Positions 26,248 to 36,241 of a stretch of 64,000 nt of DNA are shown here, piece after piece; within the stretch, counting starts at the first letter, position 1, and each line of letters starts with the position of its first letter. A program made the translations under genes and the position numbers. The notes below the pieces were generated by a model. That model had not been told where the DNA came from, searched no databases, and worked only from the letters and a program-made list of their open reading frames with translations. Source of the DNA: Betaproteobacteria bacterium (GTDB lineage Bacteria > Pseudomonadota > Gammaproteobacteria > Burkholderiales > Casimicrobiaceae); NCBI GenBank assembly GCA_004293675.1, contig READ01000023.1, positions 1-64,000 on the forward strand. Reading direction: 5' to 3'.

Positions 26248-26594
26248 TGTCGCAAAGCTGATTGGTTTGGGATGAGGTCAATCAACAACGCCTGTTTCTC
26301 AGCCGATACAACACCCCCGGGAGAGACTGCGAAACAGTAGCGGAGCACTACCCGCATCCACGTCACTTCCAGCAGTTCTATGCGCGCCATGGGCCACATC
26401 GAGCGACGCACGAGGCGCATCTCGCCTCACTCTAAAAACAAATTCACGCTACGTTTCGTAGGTTTCGCGAAGCGCAACCGCGCTTCATCGCACCCCCATT
26501 TGCAACGATTCGAGTTGTTTTTACAGTTCATCCATCGCAGCAAAAACACATCGCTGCCACCACCGCAACATCAACTCGCTAAGGAACCAACATC

Positions 26595-26795
26595 ATGAAT
26601 CTGCTCAACACATTTCTACTCTTCAACCTCGCCGCAACGGTCGCAGTGCTTATCGGTTTCTTTGCGATGCGCGAAAACGTGGCTGAGGGCGTTGCTTCAC
26701 TAAAAGCAAAATTTTCGGGCTTCAGTGCCGCTGGCGCATCGGGCGCGGCGATGAGCATGGTGCTGCTCGCGAGCGTTGCAAACCTGTTTCAGTAG
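26595..26795 (+). CDS. Small two-helix membrane protein
   Basis: The product has 66 residues. AAGGA precedes the ATG by 9 bases. Two hydrophobic segments, LLFNLAATVAVLIGFFAM (about 8–25) and the C-terminal GAAMSMVLLASVANLF (about 50–65), flank a short Ala/Lys-rich helix. This is consistent with a small inner-membrane protein. No family is recognised; the good ribosome-binding site and codon pattern are the only support. It ends 20 bp before the stop of the convergent LysR gene. Confidence 0.55.
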   Translation: MNLLNTFLLFNLAATVAVLIGFFAMRENVAEGVASLKAKFSGFSAAGASGAAMSMVLLASVANLFQ

Positions 26796-26816
26796 AGAGC
26801 TACACGTAAAAAAGAC

Positions 26817-27764
26817 CTATCGACTCGCTTTCACTTGCGCCGAAATACGCTCTCTAAGCCAGCGCGCCGCATCACTCTCATGCGTTCGCTCGTGCCATAG
26901 CTGATAGAAGCGAAGCGGCGGAAACCCCAGCGGAGCAGGAATCACCGTCAGCGGCAACATTTTGGCGAAGGGCTCGGCAAAGCGTCGCCCCGTGGTAAAC
27001 ACTAGATCCGTGGTGGTGAGCACATACGGCGCCACATGAAAGTACGGCAGCGACACGCGAATATCGCGGCGATGCCCGAGCTTATGCAAATGCTCATCAA
27101 TCGCACCGCGCACACCCCCGGCGTAGGGCACTGGCGCCAAATGATGCGCTTTCAAATACTCAGCATCTTTAATCTCGCCGCGTTTGGCGAACGGATGGCG
27201 GTTGTTCACCAAACACACCACTTCGTCGTCAAACAGTGGCAGCGTGCGCAAGTAATCCGGCGGATTGGGCCAATTGCCCAGCACCACATCAATGTCGCCG
27301 TCCTCCAGCAGCCGCTCAAAATCAATGTCTAACGAGAGCGAACGAATGTTGAGCCGCGCGTTGGGCGCTTCGCTTCTAAGCGTCGCGCTTAAGTTGCTCA
27401 AGAAAAAGGCGTCGAAATAATCGGGCGCGCCCACGCCGAGTGAGCGTGTGGTGCGACGCGGCTCAAACGGCGTTGCTCTGTCCAACACTTCATCGATGCC
27501 GTCGAGCGCGCGGCGCAGCGGCTCCATCATCGACATTGCACGCTCCGTGGGCGTCATCCCATTTCGGGTACGCACCAGCAGCTGATCGCCCGTGAGCTCG
27601 CGAAGCCGCTTCAGGGAACTGCTCACAGCGGGCTGCGTGATACCGAGCCGATCGGCGGCGCGCGACACACTTTTCTCCTGCAACACCAGATACAAAACGC
27701 GGATTAACTGCGTATCGAGTCGGTCCGGGCGCGATGATGGCGGGCTAGTTTCGTTGGAATTCAT
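26817..27764 (-). CDS. LysR-family transcriptional regulator next to xdh
   Basis: The product has 315 residues. The N-terminal helix-turn-helix is at about 17–75 (LVLQEKSVSRAADRLGITQP, then AVSSSLKRLRELTGDQLLVR). The effector-binding domain spans about 105–305. It belongs to the NodD-like branch by the pattern RTRNGMTPTERA. It is transcribed away from xdhABC with a 91-bp shared control region, the classic layout for a LysR protein that activates its divergent neighbours in response to a pathway compound. A purine or related metabolite is the plausible inducer; this is inference from position. Confidence 0.9.
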   Translation of the reverse strand: MNSNETSPPSSRPDRLDTQLIRVLYLVLQEKSVSRAADRLGITQPAVSSSLKRLRELTGDQLLVRTRNGMTPTERAMSMMEPLRRALDGIDEVLDRATPFEPRRTTRSLGVGAPDYFDAFFLSNLSATLRSEAPNARLNIRSLSLDIDFERLLEDGDIDVVLGNWPNPPDYLRTLPLFDDEVVCLVNNRHPFAKRGEIKDAEYLKAHHLAPVPYAGGVRGAIDEHLHKLGHRRDIRVSLPYFHVAPYVLTTTDLVFTTGRRFAEPFAKMLPLTVIPAPLGFPPLRFYQLWHERTHESDAARWLRERISAQVKASR

Positions 27765-27855
27765 GCGTTTGGCGCAACAGGAACATTAGCGAATATGATG
27801 TTGAGGATAAGATTTCGACGCTCCCGTTTATACACCGAGCGCGTAAATTCGCACA
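27765..27855. promoter_or_regulatory. Divergent LysR/xdh control region
   Basis: These 91 bp must hold both promoters and the LysR site. AT-rich segments (ATTAGCGAATATGATG, TTCGACG) are present but no unambiguous T-N11-A box can be singled out by eye. Confidence 0.4.
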
Positions 27856-29364
27856 ATGATTTCATCGACTCAATCCATCCGCTTTTTACTGAACGGCGCA
27901 CCTCACACCGTCAGTGGCGTCAATCCGCACACTACGCTGTTGCAATATTTACGAGAGCATTTGCAGCTAACGGGCAGCAAAGAGGGCTGCGCAGAGGGCG
28001 ATTGCGGCGCTTGCACGGTGGTTTTGGCGGAGATCGATGTTTCCGGTGAACTCGCGATCAATCCGATTAACGCTTGCATCCGCTTGCTACCCACGCTCGA
28101 TGGCAAGGCGATATTCACAGTTGAATCACTGGCCAGCAAAACAGCGCTTCATCCAGTGCAACAGGCGATGGTCAATTGCCACGCATCGCAGTGCGGGTTT
28201 TGTACGCCGGGTTTTGTGATGGCGCTGTTTGCGTTGTTCAAAAACGATGCTGCGCCCACTCGCGAACGCGCTTGTGAGGCGCTCTCTGGAAACCTATGCC
28301 GCTGCACCGGCTATCGACCGATTCTTGACGCCGCAGAGCAAATGTATGCGCTGGCGTCGACCCACAGCGACGCGGCAGAACAATGGATCGCTGCGCCCGC
28401 AACCTGCGGTAGCTCGCATCAAGGCAACGCGGTGTTGATCGCTGCGCTACGCTCGCTTGAGCGCGACACTTCGCTCGACTATTCGGTTGATGGCGCGCGC
28501 TTTGTTGCACCGCGAAGCATCGAAGAATTCTCGACGCTAGCGCTGGCCAATCCCAGCGCATGGATCTTGGGCGGCGGCACCGACATTGGGTTGTGGATCA
28601 ACAAAGCGCTGCAAAGCAATGCGCTTATTCTCCACACCGGTGAAATTGCCGCCCTTCAAAAAATCACAGAGACTGATGAAGAGCTCAGCTTCGGTGCAGC
28701 CGTCTCTTTGGAGCGCGCATTCCGGGCGATGAATCGCGTTTACCCCGAACTCGCGCAAGTGTGGACACGATTTGCAAGCTGGCCAGTTCGCGCCAGCGGC
28801 ACCTTAGGTGGCAATGTTGCTAACGGTTCACCCATTGGCGATTCGATGCCCGCGCTAATCGCACTAGGCGCAACGGTCACATTGCGAAAGGGCGCGAACC
28901 AACGCAGCATTGCGCTGGAATCACTCTACCTTGGCTACAAAAAGCAATCGCGTGACGCTGGCGAATGGATTGAAACGATCACGCTACCCACGCGGCGCGC
29001 ACAGCCGCCCGGCACTCTACAAATTGGCTTCTACAAAAACTCCAAACGCAACGAGCAAGACATTTCCGCCGTATGCAGCGCCGTCGTGATCGTGGTTGAT
29101 CGCGGCGTTGTCGGGAGCGCTCGAATCGCATTGGGCGGTATGGCGGGCATTCCAAAGCGTGCCCGGCTTGCGGAGGCAGCGTTGGTGGGCAAAGCGTGGA
29201 GCGAGGAGGCCGTTCGCGCCGCCATGAACGCGATGACGCAAGACGTTTCACCGATGAGCGACATGCGCGCCAGCGGTCAATACCGAATGCAGGTGGCGCA
29301 AAATCACCTGCTGCGGTTTTGGCACGAATCGCAAGGCGCAAGCACTGAATTGCGGGTGTTTTGA
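27856..29364 (+). CDS. xdhA: Xanthine dehydrogenase small subunit (2Fe-2S/FAD)
   Basis: The electron-transfer subunit of xanthine dehydrogenase has 502 residues. The first 2Fe-2S cluster ligands are Cys45, 50, 53 and 74 (SKEGCAEGDCGACTVVL). The second are Cys113, 116, 148 and 150 (SQCGFCTPGF, GNLCRCTGYRPI). The FAD domain (about 190–370) has ILGGGTDIG and NVANGSPIGDSMPALIALGA, with a CO-dehydrogenase flavoprotein C-terminal domain after it. It passes electrons from the molybdenum site in XdhB to NAD+. The next gene starts within its stop codon (TGATG), showing translational coupling. Hypoxanthine/xanthine is the expected substrate. Confidence 0.93.
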   Translation: MISSTQSIRFLLNGAPHTVSGVNPHTTLLQYLREHLQLTGSKEGCAEGDCGACTVVLAEIDVSGELAINPINACIRLLPTLDGKAIFTVESLASKTALHPVQQAMVNCHASQCGFCTPGFVMALFALFKNDAAPTRERACEALSGNLCRCTGYRPILDAAEQMYALASTHSDAAEQWIAAPATCGSSHQGNAVLIAALRSLERDTSLDYSVDGARFVAPRSIEEFSTLALANPSAWILGGGTDIGLWINKALQSNALILHTGEIAALQKITETDEELSFGAAVSLERAFRAMNRVYPELAQVWTRFASWPVRASGTLGGNVANGSPIGDSMPALIALGATVTLRKGANQRSIALESLYLGYKKQSRDAGEWIETITLPTRRAQPPGTLQIGFYKNSKRNEQDISAVCSAVVIVVDRGVVGSARIALGGMAGIPKRARLAEAALVGKAWSEEAVRAAMNAMTQDVSPMSDMRASGQYRMQVAQNHLLRFWHESQGASTELRVF

Positions 29365-31664
29365 TGAACACAACTTTGAACCTAGACGCAGCGCATGACA
29401 GTGCGCATCTGCACGTGTCTGGCGCGGCAACCTACACCGACGACATCGTTGAGCCGCGCGGCACGCTCTACGCGGCGCTGGCCAGTAGCCCTATCGCTCA
29501 CGGCGTATTCAATGGCATCGACTTATCCGCCGCACTCAGTTGTAACGGCGTGGTAGCGGCCTACACCGCTGCTGACATTTTGGGTGAAAACCGCTACGGC
29601 GCCATCGTTCATGATGAGCCGTTTTTGGCGCATGGCAACGTTGAGTTTGTCGGACAGGTCGTGGCAGTGGTGCTCGCAACATCGATGCGTGCTGCCCGAA
29701 TCGCCGCACGACAGGTCAAGTGCGACATCACGCCGCTCGCGCCGATTTTGACGATTGACGCAGCGATTGAAGCCGAGTCGTTTTTGGGAAAGGTATTTGA
29801 CATCACGCGCGGTGACCCCGACAAAGCGCTGTTGAGTGCTGCCAACCGCGTCAGCGGTCGTGGCGAAATCGGTGCGCAAGAACACTTCTATTTGGAAGGC
29901 CAAGTTGTTCTGGCCGTGCCGCTTGAAGACGGTCAAATGCATGTGACGGTTTCGACACAACACCCCACCGAGATGCAGCAATCAGCGGCGGTGATTTTGG
30001 GTGTGGACTGGAATGATGTGGTGTCGGAATGCCGTCGTTTGGGTGGCGGCTTTGGCGGCAAAGAAGTACAGCCCGCGCAGTATGTCGGCATCGCAGCGCT
30101 AGCCGCGCGCCTCAGCGGAAAGCCGGTCAAACTCCGGCTTGATCGCGATGACGATTTCATGATGACGGGAAAGCGGCACGATTTCGCATTCAATTACGAC
30201 GTTGGATTTGACAACGATGGCCGATTGAATGCGTACGATTTGACGCTATCGTCGCGCTGCGGTTTTTCGACTGATTACTCGCACCAAGTCAACGATCGAG
30301 CGCTATGTCATCTTGACAACGGCTACCTGCTCTCGAATTTGCATGTGCGCAACTACCGCTGCAAAACCAACACGCAATCAGCTACTGCGTTTCGTGGGTT
30401 CGGTGCGCCGCAGGGTATGTTTGTGACGGAACACGCCATTGAGAGCATCGCGCGAAAGCTCGGTCGCGATCCGCTCGATGTTCGAAAGGCTAATTTCTAT
30501 TCAGCCGAGCGCGGCATGACCACGCACTACGGCCAAACCGTGGAAGGTTTTTGGTTGCCACAGCTGGTCGATCAACTGGAAGTGCAGAGCGACTACCGCG
30601 TGCGCCGAGCGGCCATCAATGCGTTCAACGCGACGAGCTCCATCGTTAAACGTGGACTCTCGCTCACGCCCCTGATGTTTGGTGTGTCGTTTAACGCCTC
30701 GTTTCTCAATCGCGGCAGCGCGCTCTTATCGCTTTATCTGGATGGCAGCTTCATCGTTAATCATGCCGGCACTGAGATGGGCCAAGGGCTGTTCATCAAG
30801 ATGCAGCAAGTGGTGGCGCGCGAGTTTGGCGTGGCCGCGAACAGCGTTCGCTCAACCGCTACCAACACGTCGAAACTACCCAATACTTCGCCCACCGCGG
30901 CGTCGTCTGGCAGCGACCTAAACGGCATGGCCGTGCTCGATGCCTGCACCATTCTCAAAGCTCGACTGCGCCCAGTCGCGGCAAAGGCGCTGGGGTGCGA
31001 ACCCGACAGCGTTGTGTTCGATCAGGGCGGCGTGACAACGCTTGACGGCGGCACGCACATTGACCTCAAAACGCTCGCGACGAAGGTTACTTTTGCCAAA
31101 GTGCCACTGACCGCACAGGGCTTTTATTACACGCCCAATATTTCGTGGAATGGCGACACGTTTTCCGGCACACCCGCTTACTACTTCGCCTACGGTGCAG
31201 CGGTTTCCGAGGTCGCCATCGACACTTTGACGGGCGAACACAAAACCTTGCGCGTTGACATCTTGCACGACGTCGGGCAATCCTTGAATCCAGCCATCGA
31301 CCGTGGCCAAATCGAGGGTGGTTTCGTGCAGGGCATGGGCTACCTGACAAGCGAAGAGCTCGTTTGGGATAGCGCCGGGCGGCTGCGCACGCACGCGCCG
31401 TCAACCTACAAAATTCCCACGGCCGCTGACATCCCAGAGATCTTTAACGTCTCGCTCTACGACCAGGCCAATCATGCGCCCACCCTCTATCGAAGCAAGG
31501 CCGTGGGCGAGCCGCCGCTGATGCTGGCGCTGTCGGTGTGGTTTGCGATTGCCGATGCGATTTCGAGCATTGGGGATCGCAGCGTGATGCCCGAGCTGAC
31601 AGCGCCCGCAACCCCCGAAGCCATTTTGCGCGCGGTGACGCTACGCCAAGGCGCAGCGCAGTGA
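29364..31664 (+). CDS. xdhB: Xanthine dehydrogenase molybdopterin-binding subunit
   Basis: The 766-residue catalytic subunit binds molybdopterin and hydroxylates hypoxanthine and xanthine towards uric acid. The ATG at 29364 overlaps the xdhA stop. Motifs include YTDDIVEPRGTLYAAL, GGGFGGKE, TAFRGFGAPQGM, GTEMGQGLFIKMQQV, SGSDLNG, and VGEPPLMLAL with the catalytic-type Glu716. The arrangement and length match the proteobacterial two-subunit XdhAB. XdhC, needed to sulphurate and insert the cofactor, is encoded directly downstream with a GTGA overlap. Confidence 0.93.
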   Translation: MNTTLNLDAAHDSAHLHVSGAATYTDDIVEPRGTLYAALASSPIAHGVFNGIDLSAALSCNGVVAAYTAADILGENRYGAIVHDEPFLAHGNVEFVGQVVAVVLATSMRAARIAARQVKCDITPLAPILTIDAAIEAESFLGKVFDITRGDPDKALLSAANRVSGRGEIGAQEHFYLEGQVVLAVPLEDGQMHVTVSTQHPTEMQQSAAVILGVDWNDVVSECRRLGGGFGGKEVQPAQYVGIAALAARLSGKPVKLRLDRDDDFMMTGKRHDFAFNYDVGFDNDGRLNAYDLTLSSRCGFSTDYSHQVNDRALCHLDNGYLLSNLHVRNYRCKTNTQSATAFRGFGAPQGMFVTEHAIESIARKLGRDPLDVRKANFYSAERGMTTHYGQTVEGFWLPQLVDQLEVQSDYRVRRAAINAFNATSSIVKRGLSLTPLMFGVSFNASFLNRGSALLSLYLDGSFIVNHAGTEMGQGLFIKMQQVVAREFGVAANSVRSTATNTSKLPNTSPTAASSGSDLNGMAVLDACTILKARLRPVAAKALGCEPDSVVFDQGGVTTLDGGTHIDLKTLATKVTFAKVPLTAQGFYYTPNISWNGDTFSGTPAYYFAYGAAVSEVAIDTLTGEHKTLRVDILHDVGQSLNPAIDRGQIEGGFVQGMGYLTSEELVWDSAGRLRTHAPSTYKIPTAADIPEIFNVSLYDQANHAPTLYRSKAVGEPPLMLALSVWFAIADAISSIGDRSVMPELTAPATPEAILRAVTLRQGAAQ

Positions 31665-32560
31665 ATCAAGTATCGCCAGCGCTTCGAGGCTTCATTAAAC
31701 GCGATGAACCCGCCGTCTGGTTAGTTGTTTCGGATACCAAAGGCTCAGTGCCGCGCGAGGCAGGAACGTCGATGTTCGTCACAGCAAGGGCAACGCTTGG
31801 CACCATCGGCGGCGGCCACCTAGAGCTGAACGCCATCGAGCATGCGCGAACGATGCTGGCCACGCAGCAAACGCAAAACACGCAGCGCCACTACCCACTC
31901 GGCCCAGCGTTGGGTCAATGCTGCGGTGGCGCGATGGCGCTGCTTTTTATGCCGGTGAACGAATCGGCACGAGCGCTGCTTCCTGCGATCGAGCGCGCCG
32001 AAACGTTTGGTGAAACCTTTGAGCTTTGCGCAGCGCTCGATACCGGCGCAATCTGTCGCGTGGCACTCGCATTTTCGCGTTGGGACATCTGGATTTTCGG
32101 CGCAGGACATGTGGGTAAAGCCCTCATCGACGTGCTCGCAACGCTTCCGTGCGAGCTCACTTGGGTCGATGGCCGCGAGACCGAATTCCCCACGGTGCTG
32201 CCCAGCAATGTACGAACCATCCTCTCGGACACGCCCGCTGACGAAGTGGCGCATATCCCCAAGAACGCTCAGGTATTAGTGCTCACCCATTCGCATGCGA
32301 TCGATTTAGAGATTTGTTTTGCGCTGCTGCGACGCGATGACTTGGCGTATTGCGGCTTGATTGGTTCATCCACCAAAGCGGCCACATTTCGCAAACGTTT
32401 TGAACAACGCGGCATCGCGGACGCCGATTTTGCTCGTATCATTTGCCCCATCGGCGACCCGTCGCTAAACAGTAAGCATCCCGGTGTCATCGCCGTCAGC
32501 GTTGCGCTTGATTTGACGCGGCGACAGCAGCAATTTCATTCAGTGCCAATAAAAATATAG
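31661..32560 (+). CDS. xdhC: Xanthine dehydrogenase accessory protein XdhC
   Basis: This molybdenum-cofactor chaperone sulphurates and delivers the cofactor to XdhB. The GTG at 31661 overlaps the xdhB stop (GTGA) and gives 299 residues with the conserved beginning PALRGFIKRDEPAVWLVVSD. Other family marks are KGSVPREAGTSMFV, GTIGGGHLE, ALGQCCGGAMALLF with its double Cys, a Rossmann-like IWIFGAGHVGKALID, VLTHSHAIDLEI and CGLIGSSTKAATFRKRFEQRG. An ATG-started longer frame upstream lies inside xdhB and is rejected. The order xdhA-xdhB-xdhC is standard. Confidence 0.93.
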   Translation: MNQVSPALRGFIKRDEPAVWLVVSDTKGSVPREAGTSMFVTARATLGTIGGGHLELNAIEHARTMLATQQTQNTQRHYPLGPALGQCCGGAMALLFMPVNESARALLPAIERAETFGETFELCAALDTGAICRVALAFSRWDIWIFGAGHVGKALIDVLATLPCELTWVDGRETEFPTVLPSNVRTILSDTPADEVAHIPKNAQVLVLTHSHAIDLEICFALLRRDDLAYCGLIGSSTKAATFRKRFEQRGIADADFARIICPIGDPSLNSKHPGVIAVSVALDLTRRQQQFHSVPIKI

Positions 32561-32675
32561 CTTTCGTGAACATTTCGCATATTTTCGGCTGTCCTGTAAT
32601 TTGGGGTGTAGGCCACGTTTATCTTGGCGTTGCAAAATTTAGTTGGGATTCCTCGGCTGGCTGTAGGATTTAGCG

Positions 32676-34205
32676 ATGCTCGCGCCGCGCCTTGAGATCA
32701 AACACGTCACCAAACGCTACCCGTCCGTGGTGGCCAACGATGATGTGAGCTTGCTCGTTGCGCCCGGTGAAATCCACGCGGTACTCGGTGAAAACGGCGC
32801 GGGCAAATCCACCTTGATGAAAATCATCTACGGCGCGACGCAACCCGACGCAGGCGAAGTGTGGTTCGACGGACAACGTGCTCACATCAAAAATCCGCAG
32901 GAAGCACGAGCACGCGGCATCAGCATGGTGTTTCAGCACTTCTCGTTGTTTGAAACCCTCACCGTCGCTGAAAACATTTGGCTCGGGCTCGATAAGTCGT
33001 TTTCGCTCACAACGGTGCGTGAGCGCATCGCGCAAAAGGCAGTGGAGTACGGACTGGAGCTGGAGGCCGATCGCCCGGTGCATTCACTGTCCATCGGCGA
33101 GCGCCAGCGTGTGGAAATCGTACGCGCGCTTTTGACCGATCCGAAAGTATTGATTCTGGATGAGCCGACATCGGTGCTCACGCCGCAAGCCGTGGAGCGG
33201 CTGTTTGCCGTGCTCAGAAAGCTGGCGGCGACCGGTTGCAGCATTTTGTATATCTCGCACAAGCTCGACGAGATTCGTTCGCTGTGTACCGCGTGCACCG
33301 TACTGCGTGGCGGCAAAGTCACTGGTATCGTAGATCCTCGCGCTGAGAGCAATGCGTCGCTGTCGCGATTAATGATCGGCGCAGAACCTCCAACGCTCGT
33401 GCATCGCGATGTGGTGCTTGGCGATGTTGCACTCACCGTTCGCGGATTGACGCTTGCGAGCGATCAGCCGTTTGGCACCGCGCTCTCCGATGTGTCGATG
33501 CAAATTCGCGCCGGTGAAATTGTGGGGATTGCTGGCGTGTCCGGCAACGGCCAACAAGAATTACTCGCGGTGCTTTCGGGCGAAAGTACGCGCGCACCGC
33601 TGGGCAGCGTGACGCTCTTTGGCGCTGATGTATCGCAGCAAAATCCACGCGCTCGACGAGCGCAAGGTCTACATTTCGTGCCCGAGGAACGATTGGGACG
33701 CGGCGCGGTACCGAGCCTATCGCTCGCGCAAAACACGCTACTCACGCGCGCCGCTACTCTGGTTGGAAAGCCGCCGGTCGCGTGGATTGCGCCGCCGCGC
33801 ACCGCAGCGATGGCCAGCGACATCATTGCCCGGTTTAGCGTAAAGGCGGGCGGCGCACAAGCGAGCGCCAAATCACTCTCAGGCGGCAATCTACAAAAGT
33901 ACATCGTTGGTCGTGAGATCAGCGCGATGCCGAAAGTGCTCGTCGTCGCACAACCGACTTGGGGCGTGGACGTGGGAGCAGCGGCACAGATTCGTGCGGA
34001 GCTTTTGAAGCTTCGCGATGCAGGATGCGCGCTGGTGGTGGTGAGCGAGGAGCTCGATGAACTCTTCGAGCTCTGTGATCGCTTGCACGTGATCGCCAAA
34101 GGTAAGTTGTCACCCACGATCGCCACACGCGACGCGAGCATTGAAAAAATCGGCGAATGGATGAGCGGACTGTGGACGCCGGAGGTTGCCGATGCTCAAG
34201 CTTGA
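32676..34205 (+). CDS. Nucleoside/purine-type ABC transporter ATPase (double domain)
   Basis: This 509-residue protein has two fused ABC ATPase domains, as in the YufO/RbsA group. The first domain has Walker A GENGAGKST, signature LSIGERQRVEI and Walker B VLILDEPTS. The second (from about 255) has GVSGNGQQELL in place of a canonical Walker A and LSGGNLQKYIVGREI as signature. That degeneracy is usual for the second half of this family. It energises the two permeases that follow and overlaps the first by 14 bp. With the BMP lipoprotein it makes a complete importer, probably for purine nucleosides or bases, given the neighbouring xanthine dehydrogenase. Confidence 0.9.
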   Translation: MLAPRLEIKHVTKRYPSVVANDDVSLLVAPGEIHAVLGENGAGKSTLMKIIYGATQPDAGEVWFDGQRAHIKNPQEARARGISMVFQHFSLFETLTVAENIWLGLDKSFSLTTVRERIAQKAVEYGLELEADRPVHSLSIGERQRVEIVRALLTDPKVLILDEPTSVLTPQAVERLFAVLRKLAATGCSILYISHKLDEIRSLCTACTVLRGGKVTGIVDPRAESNASLSRLMIGAEPPTLVHRDVVLGDVALTVRGLTLASDQPFGTALSDVSMQIRAGEIVGIAGVSGNGQQELLAVLSGESTRAPLGSVTLFGADVSQQNPRARRAQGLHFVPEERLGRGAVPSLSLAQNTLLTRAATLVGKPPVAWIAPPRTAAMASDIIARFSVKAGGAQASAKSLSGGNLQKYIVGREISAMPKVLVVAQPTWGVDVGAAAQIRAELLKLRDAGCALVVVSEELDELFELCDRLHVIAKGKLSPTIATRDASIEKIGEWMSGLWTPEVADAQA

Positions 34206-35247
34206 AGCGCGCCCCAATCCGTCAAAGCTGTGGGGTTTTGCCTCGCCACTGTTGGCGCTTGTCATCACGGTGCTCATCGGTACTGTGATTTTTATGGCGA
34301 TGGGCAAAGCGCCGCTCACCGCGCTATCCATGTTTTTCTGGGAGCCGATTAAATCGAGCTATGCGCTCTCCGAGCTGGCGGTGAAGGCGACGCCGCTGCT
34401 CATCATTGCGCTGGGCTTATCCGTGTGTTTCCGATCCAACGTATGGAACATCGGCGCTGAGGGGCAGTTTGTCTTCGGCGCGATTTGTGCGGCGGGTGTG
34501 GCGTTGATGGCCGATGCCACGACCAGCCGCTGGATTGTGCTTGCGGTGCTGATCGCGGGGGTGCTCGGCGGCATGGCGTGGGCGGGGATCGCGGCGCTGC
34601 TCCGGGATCGCTTCAACGCCAACGAAATTTTGACGAGTTTGATGCTGGTCTACATCGCCGTTTTTCTGCTCACGTATTTGGTATCGGGGCCGTGGAAAGA
34701 TCCCAACGGATTCAACTTTCCGCAATCAAAAACGTTTGAGAAAGTCACCCAAATTCCCCGCTTGCTTGACGGCACCCGCATGAGCATTGGCTTGCTGATT
34801 GCATTGGCCGGTGTGGGCGCGCTGTGGGTCTATCTGTTTCGCACGTTCAGCGGTTTTCAGCTGCAAGTGGGCGGACTGGCACCACTGGCGGCGCGCTACG
34901 GTGGCTTTTCTTCGCGCAAAGCGCTGTGGACGGCGCTGATGATTTCTGGCGGTGCGGCGGGATTGGCAGGCGCGCTTGAAGTGGCGGGCCCGGTCGGGCA
35001 GCTCACGCCCTACATTCCTGTGGGCTACGGATTTGCGGCGATTATCGTGGCCTTTGTGGGGCGACTGCATCCGGTTGGGATTGTGTTTGCGGCGATACTG
35101 ATGAGCATGTTTTATATCGGTGGTGAGCTCGCGCAGTCGCGGCTCCGGCTATCGAAGTCACTGACTGGTGTGCTACAGGGGCTGCTCTTATTTACGCTCT
35201 TGGCTTGCGACACGTTGATTGCGTACCGCGTGAGGTGGCAACGATGA
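34192..35247 (+). CDS. Nucleoside/purine-type ABC transporter permease 1
   Basis: This branched-chain/sugar-type permease (BPD_transp_2 family) has 351 residues and about nine helices. The ATG at 34192 lies inside the end of the ATPase gene. GLSVCFRSNVWNIGAEGQFV is the family signature seen in YufP-like permeases, and GYGFAAIIVAFVGRLHPVGI lies near the C-terminus. Its stop overlaps the start of permease 2 (ATGA). Cargo is presumed to be purine nucleosides or bases. Confidence 0.9.
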   Translation: MLKLEARPNPSKLWGFASPLLALVITVLIGTVIFMAMGKAPLTALSMFFWEPIKSSYALSELAVKATPLLIIALGLSVCFRSNVWNIGAEGQFVFGAICAAGVALMADATTSRWIVLAVLIAGVLGGMAWAGIAALLRDRFNANEILTSLMLVYIAVFLLTYLVSGPWKDPNGFNFPQSKTFEKVTQIPRLLDGTRMSIGLLIALAGVGALWVYLFRTFSGFQLQVGGLAPLAARYGGFSSRKALWTALMISGGAAGLAGALEVAGPVGQLTPYIPVGYGFAAIIVAFVGRLHPVGIVFAAILMSMFYIGGELAQSRLRLSKSLTGVLQGLLLFTLLACDTLIAYRVRWQR

Positions 35248-36164
35248 ATGAAATTGCGCTGCTTGTAGCGGCCACGTTTAACGCAGGCACGGTGCTCGCC
35301 ATTGCCGCACTCGGCTTGCTCATCAACGAAAAAGCGGGCATCGTGAATTTGGGCGCTGAGGGCATGATGCTCTGCGCTGCCGTGGCGGGCTTTGCGGCGG
35401 TCGTCTACACCGGCAATGATTGGGTTGGATTTTTGGCGGGCATGGGTGCCGGGGCGCTGATGGCAGCGGCCTTTGGTGTGATGGTGATTTGGCTCAATAC
35501 CAATCAATACGCTACCGGATTGGCGTTGTCGCTGTTCGGGGCGGGGTTGTCGGCGTTTGTGGGCGTGGGTTATGTGCAAGCAAAACTGCCGCCGCGTGGC
35601 GACTATTCGATTCCGTTTCTGTCCGACATTCCATTTTTGGGCACGGCGCTTTTTAAGCAACATCCTTTGGCCTATTTCGCGCTCATCTTGATGGCGGCGA
35701 TTGTTTACTTTTTGTTCAAAAGCCGCGCTGGTTTGGTACTGCGCTCGGTCGGTGAGAGCCCTGAATCAGCGCATGCGCTGGGTTACCCAGTACGGCGAAT
35801 TCGTTTACTCGCGGTGATTTTCGGTGGCGCAATGTGTGGCTTAGCCGGAGCTTACCTGTCGGTCATCTACACGCCGCTGTGGGTACAGGGCATGGTGGCG
35901 GGTAAGGGCTGGATTGCGCTGGCACTGACAACCTTTGCGACGTGGCGTCCGGCACGGGTATTGCTCGGAGCGTATCTGTTTGGTGGGGTTACGATGGTGC
36001 AGTTAGCGCTACAAAGCCGCGGGGTTGCGGTGTCAGAGCAGCTGCTGTCAATGACACCCTACATCGCAACCATCGTGGTGTTAGCCCTGATTTCCAGAAA
36101 CCCGGCTTGGATTCGCGTCAACATGCCGCAATCGCTCGGCAAGCCGTTTTATCCGGGTGGGTAG
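35244..36164 (+). CDS. Nucleoside/purine-type ABC transporter permease 2
   Basis: The YufQ-like permease has 306 residues. The start MNEIALLV at 35244 overlaps the previous stop and follows GAGGTGG. Motifs are TVLAIAALGLLINEKAGIVN, LGAEGMMLCAAV, RSVGESPESAHALG and VAGKGWIALALTTFATWRP. It pairs with permease 1 to form the membrane channel. The binding-protein gene follows after 77 bp. Confidence 0.9.
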   Translation: MNEIALLVAATFNAGTVLAIAALGLLINEKAGIVNLGAEGMMLCAAVAGFAAVVYTGNDWVGFLAGMGAGALMAAAFGVMVIWLNTNQYATGLALSLFGAGLSAFVGVGYVQAKLPPRGDYSIPFLSDIPFLGTALFKQHPLAYFALILMAAIVYFLFKSRAGLVLRSVGESPESAHALGYPVRRIRLLAVIFGGAMCGLAGAYLSVIYTPLWVQGMVAGKGWIALALTTFATWRPARVLLGAYLFGGVTMVQLALQSRGVAVSEQLLSMTPYIATIVVLALISRNPAWIRVNMPQSLGKPFYPGG

Positions 36165-36241
36165 CGGCGGGCGTCGCCGTAAAATTAAGCATTCACCGTC
36201 CTAGCTGATCTCCACATTCAATCTACTGAGGGAAACTCGAA

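Larger units (their letters stand above)
26020..26594. other. Intergenic region, about 575 bp
   Basis: It carries the divergent control region for the amino-acid transporter and the small membrane protein. It contains an AT-rich tract at about 26,140–26,250 with two dispersed-palindrome copies. A short frame at 26,380–26,598 has no supporting features. Confidence 0.45.
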